A DNA stretch of 64,000 bases from Gordonia zhenghanii (GTDB taxonomy: Bacteria > Actinomycetota > Actinomycetes > Mycobacteriales > Mycobacteriaceae), in contig NZ_JAKKOQ010000001.1 in assembly GCF_021738965.1 (NCBI RefSeq), forward strand, positions 310,001-374,000. Direction: 5' to 3'. Position 1 is the stretch's first letter, and the number at the start of each line of letters is the position of its first letter. The notes below the pieces were generated by a model, which was not told where the DNA came from, searched no databases, and worked only from the letters and a program-made list of their open reading frames with translations. Below, piece after piece: positions 8,796-18,147 of this stretch. Made by a program: the position numbers and the translations under genes.

Positions 8796-9290
8796 CTATG
8801 CGCCGGTCGACGCCAGTTCCGCGTCGATGCGGAGGACGCCGGAGCCGTCGCCGTCCACCATGCGGAGACGTCCGAGGATCTCCGCGACCGTGGACTCTTC
8901 TTCCACCTGCTCGGAGATGAACCAGTCGATGACCGGGCGCGAGTCGAGGTCGCGCTCGTCCTCGGCCTGGCGGTACAGCGTGCGGATCCCCTCGGAGACC
9001 GCACGCTCGGCCTCGAGCGCGATCTCGAAGACGTCTTGGATCTTCTCGACCTTGATCGACGGGATGCTGATGTCGCCGATCACCGGGTGGTTGTCCCGAT
9101 CGGTGAGGTGGTCGATGAGTCGGTCCGCGTGGGCCAACTCTTCGGCCGACTGAGCGCGCAGCCACGACGCCATGCCGGGCAGGTCGCGCACATCCATCTC
9201 GATCGCCAACTGGCGGTACAGGAACGACGACTCGTACTCGCGGGTGATCTGCTTGATGAATTCGCCTTCGAGTTCTTCGCTCATCTTCAT
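8796..9290 (-). CDS. Bacterial ferritin (iron storage)
   Basis: This 164-residue ferritin-like four-helix protein stores iron by oxidising Fe2+ at a di-iron centre. Visible ferroxidase residues include the EEL-x-HA motif (QSAEELAHADRL), a following ALEAERAV glutamate and the FISEQVEEE segment. No heme-binding methionine of bacterioferritin is evident. The start at MKMSEELEGE is chosen over a longer frame because AAGGAAA lies 8 nt upstream. It resembles BfrB/Ftn of related bacteria but is somewhat short at the C-terminus. Iron-box-like sites lie 115-205 bp upstream, consistent with IdeR control. Confidence 0.88.
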   Translation of the reverse strand: MKMSEELEGEFIKQITREYESSFLYRQLAIEMDVRDLPGMASWLRAQSAEELAHADRLIDHLTDRDNHPVIGDISIPSIKVEKIQDVFEIALEAERAVSEGIRTLYRQAEDERDLDSRPVIDWFISEQVEEESTVAEILGRLRMVDGDGSGVLRIDAELASTGA

Positions 9291-9341
9291 GGCGGTTTCC
9301 TTACGTTTCAGAGAGACAGAATTCAAGAATGACGAGGATTC

Positions 9342-9359
9342 AAGAATTCTCGAATTCTT
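9342..9359. promoter_or_regulatory. AT-rich palindrome upstream of ferritin
   Basis: AAGAATTC and GAATTCTT form a perfect 8-bp inverted repeat with a 2-nt spacer, and ATTCAAGAAT also occurs as a direct repeat at 9321-9330 and 9338-9347. The block lies 50-70 bp before the ferritin start. It may be an operator or simply the AT-rich promoter region. Confidence 0.4.
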
Positions 9360-9403
9360 CCGGACACAATCCAGAATAGCCACGAATATAGATCCGTCCA
9401 GCC

Positions 9404-9418
9404 AGGTACGGCATACCT
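9404..9418. promoter_or_regulatory. Candidate IdeR/DtxR iron box
   Basis: AGGTACGGCATACCT has AGGT/ACCT arms spaced by 7 nt. In its 19-nt context it matches 15 of 19 positions of the DtxR consensus TWAGGTWAGSCTWACCTWA by eye. It is about 115-130 bp upstream of the ferritin start. In mycobacteria IdeR activates bfrB from distal tandem boxes. Confidence 0.55.
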
Positions 9419-9475
9419 TATCTGCAGGTCAGGGCCATTTGATCGGCGAATTATATGAGGCTTTCCTATCTCAAA

Positions 9476-9494
9476 GAAGGTAAGGGTAAATAAC
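9476..9494. promoter_or_regulatory. Second, weaker iron-box-like site
   Basis: GAAGGTAAGGGTAAATAAC matches about 13 of 19 positions of the DtxR consensus, with a nearly perfect left half and a degenerate right half. It lies 72 bp further from the ferritin than the first box, just after the cydC stop. It could equally be part of a cydC terminator hairpin (AAGGT...ACCTT). Confidence 0.35.
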
Positions 9495-9515
9495 CTTTGA
9501 AGGCGATTCCGCTGG

Positions 9516-11174
9516 TCAGCTGATTTCGATGATCGGCACATCGTCGACGGCGGCAGGCTGATGCGTGATCACCACCACGATTCGCTCCGGACCGAAGATA
9601 TCGGCGGGGTCGCAGATCCGGCGCAACATCTCGGGTTCATCGGCCGGATCGAGATGCTCGGTCGGTTCGTCGAGAACGACGATCCGCGACGCGTGCACCA
9701 GAGCCCGAGCTACGAGTAGTCTGCGCCGCTGGCCGCCGCTGACCGATGCGGCGCCGGCCAGCTCGGTGTCGAGCCCCGCCGGGAGCGCCGCCAGCCAACC
9801 GCCGAGCCCGACGTCGGCCAGCGCGTCGACGATCTCGCCGTCGGTGACGTCGCCGCGAGCCACCCGGAGGTTCTCCCGGACGGACGTCGAGAACAGGTGC
9901 GCCTCCTCGGCGAAGTACGCCGCCGACTCTTCGAGGGCGGCCGGCTCGCTCGTCACCGATCCGCTGAGCGGTGCGAGCAGCCCCGTGAGCGTCATCCCCA
10001 GTGTCGACTTCCCCGCTCCGCTGCGGCCGGTCACCAGGAGCCGGTCGCCGGGCCGCAGATCCAGGTCGACGCCGCCGTCCGGGCCGAGCGCCTCCTTGCG
10101 CCCCCACTGCAGGCCGCGCGCGGTCAACGACGCCGGACGCGGATCGAACACGGGATCGGCGGTGAGCGTCGTCGATCCTGCTGCGTCGACCAACGCCATC
10201 ACGCGTGCCGCGCTCTGCCTTCCGGACTCCCAGGCGATCGCCGCGTCGGTCAACGGCCCCGTCGACTCGAACGACGACAACGGCAGCAGGACGAGGACGC
10301 CGAACAGCATCGGTGTGACGACGCCGTCGGACGATGATGCGTCCATCAACGATCCGGGGAGTCGCGACGCAAGGTCGACGGCGATCACGGCTGCCGCGAC
10401 GACGCTGACGAGCATCGCGACCGGCGTCATCGACGTCGCGGCCGCCTGCCGCGCCGCGGCGGCGTCGACGGCGCGAGCGTGCCGGTCGTCGGCGTCCCGC
10501 AGTCGGGCCAGCGCCCGGTCGCGACGCCGAGCCACGGTGAGTTCGCCCGCGTGCCAGAGCAGTCCGGTGACGTCGGCGCCCACCTGTTCGCGGGCGTGCG
10601 CGCCTGCGGCGACGATCCGCGTCGATGCGCGCGCCCCCACCAGCGGTGCGAGCACTCCGCTGATCACCAGGGCCACCGCGAGGACCACGGCCGACACCGG
10701 GGAGACGGCCGCCATGATCGCCACGGCGGTGAGCGAGGTGACGGCGCCGACCGCCATCGGCACCAGGCCTCGGACCACTGCGTCGCCGATCTCGTCGACG
10801 TCCTCCGCCGTACGGGCCAGCAGCGCGGACCGGTCGGATCGGACGGTCACTGCGGGGTCACCTCCGGCGAGAGCGCGGTATACCCGCGCCCTGGCGGTCG
10901 CCATCGCGCGCAGCGCGACGTCGTGGGTGGCGAGACGTTCGAGATAACGGAACACGGCACGGGAGATGCCGAGAGCGCGTACGGCGGTCACGGCGACGGA
11001 CAGGTACAGGACCGGCGGCATCTGCCAGGCCCGCGTGATCAGCCACGCCGACAACGCGGCGAGGGCGAGCGCCGACAATGCACCGCCCGCGCCGAGACCG
11101 ATCGCGACGAGCGGCGTACGACGCCGCACCCCGGCGAAGGCGAGAGCGCGCAGCAGTGGGTCGTCACCGAACAT
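9516..11174 (-). CDS. cydC: ABC transporter CydC (cytochrome bd assembly)
   Basis: This 552-residue half-transporter has an N-terminal six-helix membrane domain and a C-terminal ATPase. The ATPase shows Walker A GRSGAGKST, signature VSGGQRRRLLVARAL and Walker B VVLDEPTEHLDP. With CydD it forms the CydDC transporter (heme and thiol export proposed), needed to assemble cytochrome bd oxidase. The start MFGDDPLLRA overlaps cydD by 11 nt, and upstream in-frame codons are shadows of cydD. It is last in cydA-cydB-cydD-cydC. Confidence 0.93.
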   Translation of the reverse strand: MFGDDPLLRALAFAGVRRRTPLVAIGLGAGGALSALALAALSAWLITRAWQMPPVLYLSVAVTAVRALGISRAVFRYLERLATHDVALRAMATARARVYRALAGGDPAVTVRSDRSALLARTAEDVDEIGDAVVRGLVPMAVGAVTSLTAVAIMAAVSPVSAVVLAVALVISGVLAPLVGARASTRIVAAGAHAREQVGADVTGLLWHAGELTVARRRDRALARLRDADDRHARAVDAAAARQAAATSMTPVAMLVSVVAAAVIAVDLASRLPGSLMDASSSDGVVTPMLFGVLVLLPLSSFESTGPLTDAAIAWESGRQSAARVMALVDAAGSTTLTADPVFDPRPASLTARGLQWGRKEALGPDGGVDLDLRPGDRLLVTGRSGAGKSTLGMTLTGLLAPLSGSVTSEPAALEESAAYFAEEAHLFSTSVRENLRVARGDVTDGEIVDALADVGLGGWLAALPAGLDTELAGAASVSGGQRRRLLVARALVHASRIVVLDEPTEHLDPADEPEMLRRICDPADIFGPERIVVVITHQPAAVDDVPIIEIS

Positions 11175-12823
11175 CGGCGGCCTCCGGCGAAACGGCGACG
11201 ACAGCGTCGGCGATCGCGAGCGCCGCGGGGCGATGCGAGACCAGTACCACGGTGGCGCCCGCAGCGGCCCGCGCGACAATCGCGTCCAGGACCCGATCCG
11301 CAGTGTCGTCGTCGAGGTGGGCGGTCGGTTCGTCGAGGAGCAGGAGCGAGGCGTCGGAAGCGAGGACCCGGACGAGTGCCAGACGCTGCCGCTGGCCAGC
11401 CGATAGCCCCGAGCCGTCGGAGCCGAGCATCGTCGCGGCGCCGCGCGGAAGATCGGCGAGGACGTCGTCGAAGCCGACTGCCGCCCCGGCTCGGTGCACA
11501 GCGTCGGTGTCCAGCTGGCCGAAGACCGACAAATTCTCGTCGACCGTTCCCGGGACGATCACCGGGTGCTGCGGCAGCCACGCCACCTGCGCGTGGAAGT
11601 CGCCGGGTGCGAGCTCGCGCACGTCGATCCCTCCGATGCGGACCGCGCCCTCGTCGGGTGTCTCGAGCCCGAGGATCGCCGACAGCAGCGTCGACTTGCC
11701 CGATCCGTTGGGGCCCGCGACCACGGTGATCCGGCCAGGCGCACACTGCGCGCTGACTCCGCGAGGGGTCCAGCCGTCGCGGGTACGGATTCCGATGCCC
11801 TCGACGTCGACGGCCCGTCCCGCGACGTCGAGCGACCGGTCGCCTGCCGTCCGGCCGGTACGCGCGCAGACGTCGAGCACGTCGCGCGCAGCGTGGATTC
11901 CGTCCTGCGCCGTGTGGAACGCCGAACCGATCCGTCGCAGCGGCGCATACGCCTCCGGCGCGAGGACGAGGGCGAGCACGCCCGCGTTCAGGCTCATGTC
12001 CCCGAACACCAGCCGCAGCCCGATGCCGACCGCGACCAGCGCGACACTCAACGTCGCGAGCATCTCGAGCACGGCCCCGGACAGGAACGCGATCCGCAGC
12101 GACGACATGGTGGTCCGGCCGAACTCGCGGCCGAGTTCGTCGACGCGACGGGTCGGGCCGACCGCGCGACCGATGGCGCGCAGCGTCGGGAGTCCGGTCA
12201 ACAAGTCCAGCAGCTGCGCGCTCTGCGTGCTCATCGCGTCCAGCTTGCGCTCGGTCCGGTCTCGGGTGAGCAGCCCGATCAAGACCATGAACAACGGAAT
12301 CAGCGGGATGGTGATCACGATGATGACTGCCGACGGCCAGTCGGCCCACGCGATCACGGTGATCACCAGCGGAGTGATGATCACCGTCGACATCAGGGCT
12401 GGCAGGTAGTCGGCGAGGTAGTCGACGAGGGCGTCGAGCCCGCGCAGCACGATGGTCGACGAGCGGTCGCGTTCGGCCGCGAGACGGTGCGGCGACGTCC
12501 GGGTCGCGTCGGTCAGCGCATCCAGCGCACGCACCCGCAGCTCGGCGATCGTCGCCAACGCCGCCCGATGGGCGTACCGCTCCTGCAGGTACGACATGCC
12601 TGCCCGCGCCGCGAACGCCGCCGCGATCACCGCCACGTGCACGGCCTGGGCGCCGAACGTCCTCGACGACGGATCGGTGACGAGGTCCCCGAGGAGTCCG
12701 GCGAGGGCGACGGCCCCCGCGATCACGGCGATCACCGTGCCTACGGAGAACGCTGCGACTGCGATGCTGTAGCGACGCGCCGACGGCGAGTACTGCAGGA
12801 GTCGCGGATCGAACGGCGGGGTC

Positions 12824-12840
<17 letters not shown>
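11164..12840 (-). CDS. cydD: ABC transporter CydD (cytochrome bd assembly)
   Basis: This 558-residue exporter half pairs with CydC in the membrane. The transmembrane part occupies about residues 20-320. The nucleotide-binding domain contains GPNGSGKST, the signature LSAGQRQRLALVRVL and the Walker B LLLLDEPTAHLD. The start at MSDDARTPPF overlaps the cydB end by 17 nt. Gene order and overlap show it is part of the cydABDC operon. Nothing is missing from the catalytic set. Confidence 0.94.
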
Positions 12841-13882
<1,042 letters not shown>

Positions 13883-13895
13883 CGGTGCACTCCCT

Positions 13896-15461
13896 CTAGT
13901 ACGCGAACGACAGTGGCTTGGCGGAGTCGGGGTCCGAGTCCGCTCCGACGTCGGGGGCGATCGCGTCCTTCTCGTTGGGTCCGTCGATCACATAGCGTCT
14001 CTGCAGGTAGAACCAGACGACGCCGAGCGCGCCGTACAGCAGGGTGAAGCCGATCAGCGAGGTCAACACGGTCGGCGACGTGTGGTTGGAGACGCCGTCC
14101 TGCACCAGCATGTGGATGCGGAGCGGGTCGCCGTCCGGGTCGGCCCAGTTCGGGACGACGACCCACGGCTGGCGGCCCATCTCGGTGAAGATCCAGCCGG
14201 ACGCGTTGGCCAGGAACGGTGTCGGCAGCATCCACAGCATCACCGTGCCGACTCTGCGCGGGACCACGCTTCGCCTTCGTCGCAGATACCAGAGACCGGC
14301 GATGGCGACGACCACCGAACCGAGCGCCCACGTGATCATGGCGCGGAAGCCCCAGTAGGTGACGAACAGGTTCGGCGCGAAGTTCTGGTTCGGCATGTTC
14401 AGCGCCTGCTGGTACTGAGCCTGCAGTTCGTTGACGCCCTGAACCGTGCTGTCGAAGGTGTGGTCGGACAGGAACGACAGCATGTTGGGAATCGCGATGA
14501 TGTGCTCGATGTTGTCGCAGTTGTTCTGGCGGCCGATGCTCAGCACCGAGAAGCTCGCGCCGGTCTCGGTCTCGCACAACGATTCGGCCGCTGCCATCTT
14601 CATCGGCTGTTGTTCGAACATGAGTCTGGCCTGTTGATCACCGGTGATGAACAGGCCGATGCCGGACGCGAGTATCACCCAGAGGCCGAGAATCGTGACC
14701 GGTCTCCATAGGGTGGCGTTGTCGCGACGCGACTTGTCAGGAGTCGCGTCGATCTGGCTGGGCGACGTGGTCGCGGGCACCTGCGAGTCGTCGCCCGAGA
14801 CTGCGGCCTCCTCGAGCTTGCGGGCACGGTAACCGTTGCGCGCCATCCACCACAGACCGATGACGGCGACGAAGGTCGACGCGGTGAGGAACGCGCCCGC
14901 GATCACATGGGGGAACGCGACGAGGGTCGTGTTGTTGGTGATGACGGCCAGGAAATTGTTCATCCGCGGGCGCTCGCGCGCCTCGTCCCAGACGGCGCCG
15001 ACCGGGTGCTGCATGAACGAGTTCGCGGCGATGATGAAGTACGCCGACGCGTTGACGCCGATCGCGACGAGCCAGATGCACGCGAGGTGCACGCGACGCG
15101 GCAGCCGGCCCCACCCGAAGATCCAGAGCCCGATGAACGTGGACTCGAGGAAGAACGCGACCAGGCCCTCCATCGCGAGCGGTGCGCCGAACACGTCGGC
15201 GACGTACCGGCTGTACTCGCTCCAGTTCATGCCGAACTGGAACTCCTGCACGATTCCGGTCGCGACACCGAGCGCGAAGTTGATGAGGAAGAGCTTGGAG
15301 AAGAACTTGGTGGCTCGCAGCCACTGTTCGTTTCCGGTGCGATGCCAGACGGTCTGCATCACCGCGATCAGTGGTGCCAGACCGATTGTCAACGGCACCA
15401 GGATGAAATGATAGACGGTCGTTATTCCGAACTGCCACCTGGAAATATCAACGACATCCAC
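13896..15461 (-). CDS. cydA: Cytochrome bd ubiquinol oxidase subunit I
   Basis: CydA carries the hemes and oxidises quinol while reducing oxygen to water. The 521 residues contain the heme-ligand region TTVYHFILVPLTIG (His 18), FPHVIAGA, and the methionine ligand with Q-loop end in FTEMGRQPW. The periplasmic Q-loop (about 240-330) is of the short actinobacterial type. Translation starts at GTG 15461 with GAGG about 8 nt upstream; no in-frame ATG is near. It heads cydABDC. A 17-bp palindrome 62-78 bp upstream is a candidate operator. Confidence 0.96.
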   Translation of the reverse strand: MDVVDISRWQFGITTVYHFILVPLTIGLAPLIAVMQTVWHRTGNEQWLRATKFFSKLFLINFALGVATGIVQEFQFGMNWSEYSRYVADVFGAPLAMEGLVAFFLESTFIGLWIFGWGRLPRRVHLACIWLVAIGVNASAYFIIAANSFMQHPVGAVWDEARERPRMNNFLAVITNNTTLVAFPHVIAGAFLTASTFVAVIGLWWMARNGYRARKLEEAAVSGDDSQVPATTSPSQIDATPDKSRRDNATLWRPVTILGLWVILASGIGLFITGDQQARLMFEQQPMKMAAAESLCETETGASFSVLSIGRQNNCDNIEHIIAIPNMLSFLSDHTFDSTVQGVNELQAQYQQALNMPNQNFAPNLFVTYWGFRAMITWALGSVVVAIAGLWYLRRRRSVVPRRVGTVMLWMLPTPFLANASGWIFTEMGRQPWVVVPNWADPDGDPLRIHMLVQDGVSNHTSPTVLTSLIGFTLLYGALGVVWFYLQRRYVIDGPNEKDAIAPDVGADSDPDSAKPLSFAY

Positions 15462-15522
15462 GCTCGCCTCACAATCATCGATTCCAAGAGCCGGTGCCCC
15501 GAGGCCTCCTGCCGAGCCCTCT

Positions 15523-15539
15523 TACTACGGAGCGTAGTA
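15523..15539. promoter_or_regulatory. Palindromic operator candidate before cydABDC
   Basis: TACTACG and CGTAGTA are perfect 7-bp arms around GAG. The site is between the pabC stop and the cydA start, both on the minus strand, and is 62 bp or more upstream of cydA. It looks like a repressor site; no matching regulator gene is adjacent. Confidence 0.5.
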
Positions 15540-15587
15540 GCAATAGGCTGGAATACAAGCCCTTCGTGACCTACGAGACCATGACCA

Positions 15588-16439
15588 TCATCCCGCTGCG
15601 GTCGCCTCGATCACGAGCTTTTTCACATCGACGGCGCGATTCGATCGTTCACGAAGCACACAGTCGTCGATTCGCCGCACCCGTGCCGCAAGAGTCAGTG
15701 CTGAGAGCAGCCACACGCCGTCCGCTCGGATCAGGTCGTCCGGGGTCATTCGCCGGTGCTGCACCCGAACGCCGTGTCGGTCCGCCGCGTCGAACAGCGC
15801 CGCCTGTGTGGTCCCCGCGAGTATCCCGTCGTCTGGCGGCGTCGCGGTCAGCCCGCCGTCGATCACCGCGACGACGTTGGCGCGCGGACTCTCGAGCACC
15901 GAGCCCGCGGCCGAGAGGTAGATCGCGTCGTCGAACCCGAGACCGCGGGCGTGCCGCAGAGCCGCGGTGTTGCGCGCGTAGCTCAATGCCTTGGCTCCGG
16001 ACAACTCCCACGGCGCAGCGACGTCCGGATCGTGAGCGCGAGTCAGAAGGGTCACACTGATGCCGTCCCGCCGAGCGGTCGCGGCCCGTTCCGGCACCGG
16101 GGACACCGTCACGAACGCGGTCGCCGCGCTCGGTTCGGATTCGCGACCGCGGGTGTAGACGATGCGCAGCGCGCCGTCGATCGACTCGCCCCACGCCTCC
16201 TGGGCCACGAGGACCGCCCGACGCAGCTTCGCGACGTCGGGCTCGGGCAGATCGAGCCGTTCCGCGCCGTCGACCAGCCTCGCCACGTGTGCGTCGACGA
16301 GCCGGGCTCGACCCTCGCGCACCAGAATTGTCTCGAAGACCCCGTCGCCGTGCAGGACGCCGAGGTCGTCCGCGTACACCAGCGGCGCCTCTGCATCACG
16401 GAGGAGCCCGTCACCATCGACCACGATCACGTCGTCCAC
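15588..16439 (-). CDS. pabC: Aminodeoxychorismate lyase (class IV PLP enzyme)
   Basis: This 283-residue fold-type IV PLP enzyme probably converts 4-amino-4-deoxychorismate to p-aminobenzoate for folate synthesis. The PLP lysine is in GAKALSYARNTAAL, and ESPRANVVAV plus LAGTTQAALF match the family's cofactor loops. A branched-chain aminotransferase-like activity cannot be excluded, but length and position (Rv0812-like, divergent from the ygfZ-like gene) favour PabC. It starts at GTG 16439, only 14 nt from the divergent gene. Confidence 0.85.
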   Translation of the reverse strand: MDDVIVVDGDGLLRDAEAPLVYADDLGVLHGDGVFETILVREGRARLVDAHVARLVDGAERLDLPEPDVAKLRRAVLVAQEAWGESIDGALRIVYTRGRESEPSAATAFVTVSPVPERAATARRDGISVTLLTRAHDPDVAAPWELSGAKALSYARNTAALRHARGLGFDDAIYLSAAGSVLESPRANVVAVIDGGLTATPPDDGILAGTTQAALFDAADRHGVRVQHRRMTPDDLIRADGVWLLSALTLAARVRRIDDCVLRERSNRAVDVKKLVIEATAAG

Positions 16440-16441
16440 CG

Positions 16442-16447
16442 TAGACT
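16442..16447 (+). promoter_or_regulatory. -10 element for leaderless ygfZ-like gene
   Basis: TAGACT lies exactly 6 nt before the ATG at 16454 in the 14-nt divergent gap, and there is no room for a 5' leader. This is the usual geometry of a leaderless actinobacterial promoter. Confidence 0.6.
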
Positions 16448-16453
16448 GGCGAC

Positions 16454-17635
16454 ATGTCTGCGGAATCGATTCAGCCCGCTCCCTCCCCCGTCCTCACGTC
16501 GACGCCCGGAGCCGTCCCCACCCCCGACGGCGATCGGAGCCCCGGCGTCGCCTGGCACTACGGCGATCCGCTCGGTGAACAACGACACGCGACGCGCAGC
16601 GCCGCCGTCATCGATCGCAGCGACCGCGGCGTCATCGAACTCGCCGGCCCCGAACGGCTCACCTGGCTCCACACGATCTCCTCGCAGCACGTGTCGGGAC
16701 TCGCGAATCGCCGCAGCGCCGAGAACCTCTCCCTCGATTTGAACGGTCGCGTCGAAGACCACTTCGTCCTCACCGACATCGACGAGGTCACCTGGCTCGA
16801 CACCGAAGCCGACCGGAGCACTCCGCTGTTCGAGTTCCTGGCCAAGATGGTCTTCTGGGCGCAGGTCACTCCCACCCACCGCACGGACATGGCGGTCCTC
16901 ACCCTGGTCGGGCCGGACACCCGTTCCGGAGCGATCGCCGAACTGCTCGACATCCCCGCCGACGCCGACGTCTACGCCGCAGGCGACCTCCCCGAACTGC
17001 ATCACGACGACGAACCGCTCGGCTTCTGGCGCGTGATGCCGCCGATCGGCGAAGGGCGGTCCACGCCGGTCGTCGACGTCGTCGTACCGCGCGACGACCT
17101 GACCCGCTGGTGGAACGAACTGACCACGGCGGGCGCGCACCCGGCGGGCATGTGGACCCTCGACGCGCTGCGCGTGGCCGCGGGGCGCCCGCGACTCCAC
17201 GTCGACACCGACGAACGGACCATCCCCCAAGAAGCCGACTGGATCGGCGGGCCGGACGAACACGGAGCCGTCCACCTGGACAAGGGTTGCTACCGCGGCC
17301 AGGAGACTGTGTCGCGCGTCGCGAACATCGGGCGCGCGCCGCGTCGCCTCGTCCTGCTCCACCTCGACGGCAGTTCGGCCACGCGCCCGGAGACCGGCTA
17401 TCCGGTCACCGCGGGCGGACGCACGATTGGCCGGATCGGCACCGTCGTCGACCATTTCGAACTCGGTCCCATCGCGCTCGCACTCGTCAAACGGTCGGTA
17501 CCCGTCGACGCTGAACTGATCACGGGCGAGGACGAGTCGGGCGCCGCCGCGCGGATCGACGCCGATCTGTACACGTCAGACGACGCGGTCCCGGCCGGGC
17601 GCGCCGCGCAGGAACGGCTCCGCGGACGCTCGTGA
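16454..17635 (+). CDS. YgfZ/GcvT-like folate-binding protein
   Basis: This 393-residue protein belongs to the YgfZ (IbaS/Caf17) family, which uses tetrahydrofolate to support assembly or repair of Fe-S enzymes such as MiaB. The diagnostic motif K-G-C-Y-x-G-Q-E appears as KGCYRGQETVSR near residue 278. The N-terminal part shows GcvT-type folate-binding sequence (DRGVIELAGPERLTWLH). The first 35 residues are Pro-rich and probably disordered. It is divergent from pabC, consistent with a folate theme, and matches Rv0811c by position. Confidence 0.88.
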   Translation: MSAESIQPAPSPVLTSTPGAVPTPDGDRSPGVAWHYGDPLGEQRHATRSAAVIDRSDRGVIELAGPERLTWLHTISSQHVSGLANRRSAENLSLDLNGRVEDHFVLTDIDEVTWLDTEADRSTPLFEFLAKMVFWAQVTPTHRTDMAVLTLVGPDTRSGAIAELLDIPADADVYAAGDLPELHHDDEPLGFWRVMPPIGEGRSTPVVDVVVPRDDLTRWWNELTTAGAHPAGMWTLDALRVAAGRPRLHVDTDERTIPQEADWIGGPDEHGAVHLDKGCYRGQETVSRVANIGRAPRRLVLLHLDGSSATRPETGYPVTAGGRTIGRIGTVVDHFELGPIALALVKRSVPVDAELITGEDESGAAARIDADLYTSDDAVPAGRAAQERLRGRS

Positions 17636-17678
17636 CCTTGTGAGACTCGTCATGTGACGCCTTTCGCCGTGTTCTCAT

Positions 17679-17708
17679 GCGGACGCGAGGAGACTTAATT
17701 GCGTCCGC
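17679..17708 (+). terminator. Hairpin after ygfZ-like gene
   Basis: GCGGACGC (17679-17686) pairs perfectly with GCGTCCGC (17701-17708) around a 14-nt loop, 43 nt after the stop. There is no T tract; a terminator role is inferred from position. Confidence 0.45.
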
Positions 17709-17746
17709 GCGCTAGACTGTCAGTACGAGAACTACTAACGAATAGA

Positions 17747-17776
17747 ACGGGGCCGCCACTAAGATGGCCGCCCCGT
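17747..17776 (+). other. Strong hairpin in the DUF3073 leader
   Basis: ACGGGGCCGCCA (17747-17758) and TGGCCGCCCCGT (17765-17776) pair at 11 of 12 positions around a 6-nt loop, ending 21 nt before the DUF3073 start. It could be a second terminator for the upstream gene or an attenuating 5' leader element. Confidence 0.45.
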
Positions 17777-17797
17777 CATTGTGCGAGGGGGTCCCAT

Positions 17798-17977
17798 ATG
17801 GGCCGCGGCCGGGCTAAAGCAAAGCAGACGAAGGTTGCACGTCAGCTGAAGTACTCCACTCCGAGTACTGACTTCGACAGCTTGCAGCGTGAGTTGTCAG
17901 GCGGGAGTGGCGAGCATTCGTTCACCGACACCTGGTCGGACGACGACAGCCGAAGCGACGAGTGGCGACACGCCTGA
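17798..17977 (+). CDS. DUF3073 small conserved protein
   Basis: A 59-residue protein, MGRGRAKAKQTKVARQLKY at its start, is basic at the N-terminus and acidic at the C-terminus (WSDDDSRSDEW). This is the DUF3073 family found throughout actinobacteria (Rv0810c, about 60 residues). The start has a clear Shine-Dalgarno (GAGGGGG). It stands alone between a leader hairpin and a double terminator, so it has its own transcript. The basic stretch suggests nucleic-acid or ribosome contact, but the function is unknown. Confidence 0.88.
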   Translation: MGRGRAKAKQTKVARQLKYSTPSTDFDSLQRELSGGSGEHSFTDTWSDDDSRSDEWRHA

Positions 17978-18020
17978 CGGCTGTCTCCACACCTCTATCG
18001 CTGCGAAGCCATTCGTGCGG

Positions 18021-18057
18021 AAATCCCCCACTCCTGCTACGGCGGGTTGGGGGATTT
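18021..18057. terminator. Hairpin between DUF3073 and purM (first)
   Basis: Perfect 10-bp arms, AAATCCCCCA (18021-18030) and TGGGGGATTT (18048-18057), enclose a 17-nt loop. The A/T ends give a terminator-like profile for both strands. Confidence 0.65.
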
Positions 18058-18099
18058 CGACTCGCTTCGTCCGCTCAACGAACGCGACAACCACACGAG

Positions 18100-18134
18100 G
18101 AAGGCCGTCGACCTACGCGAGGTCGGCGGCCTTC
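18100..18134. terminator. Hairpin between DUF3073 and purM (second)
   Basis: GAAGGCCGTCGACCT (18100-18114) pairs with AGGTCGGCGGCCTTC (18120-18134) with one mismatch and a 5-nt loop. It lies 14 nt beyond the purM stop and is the likely purM terminator; with the neighbouring hairpin it isolates two convergent genes. Confidence 0.75.
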
Positions 18135-18147
18135 GTCGTTCGGGTGA

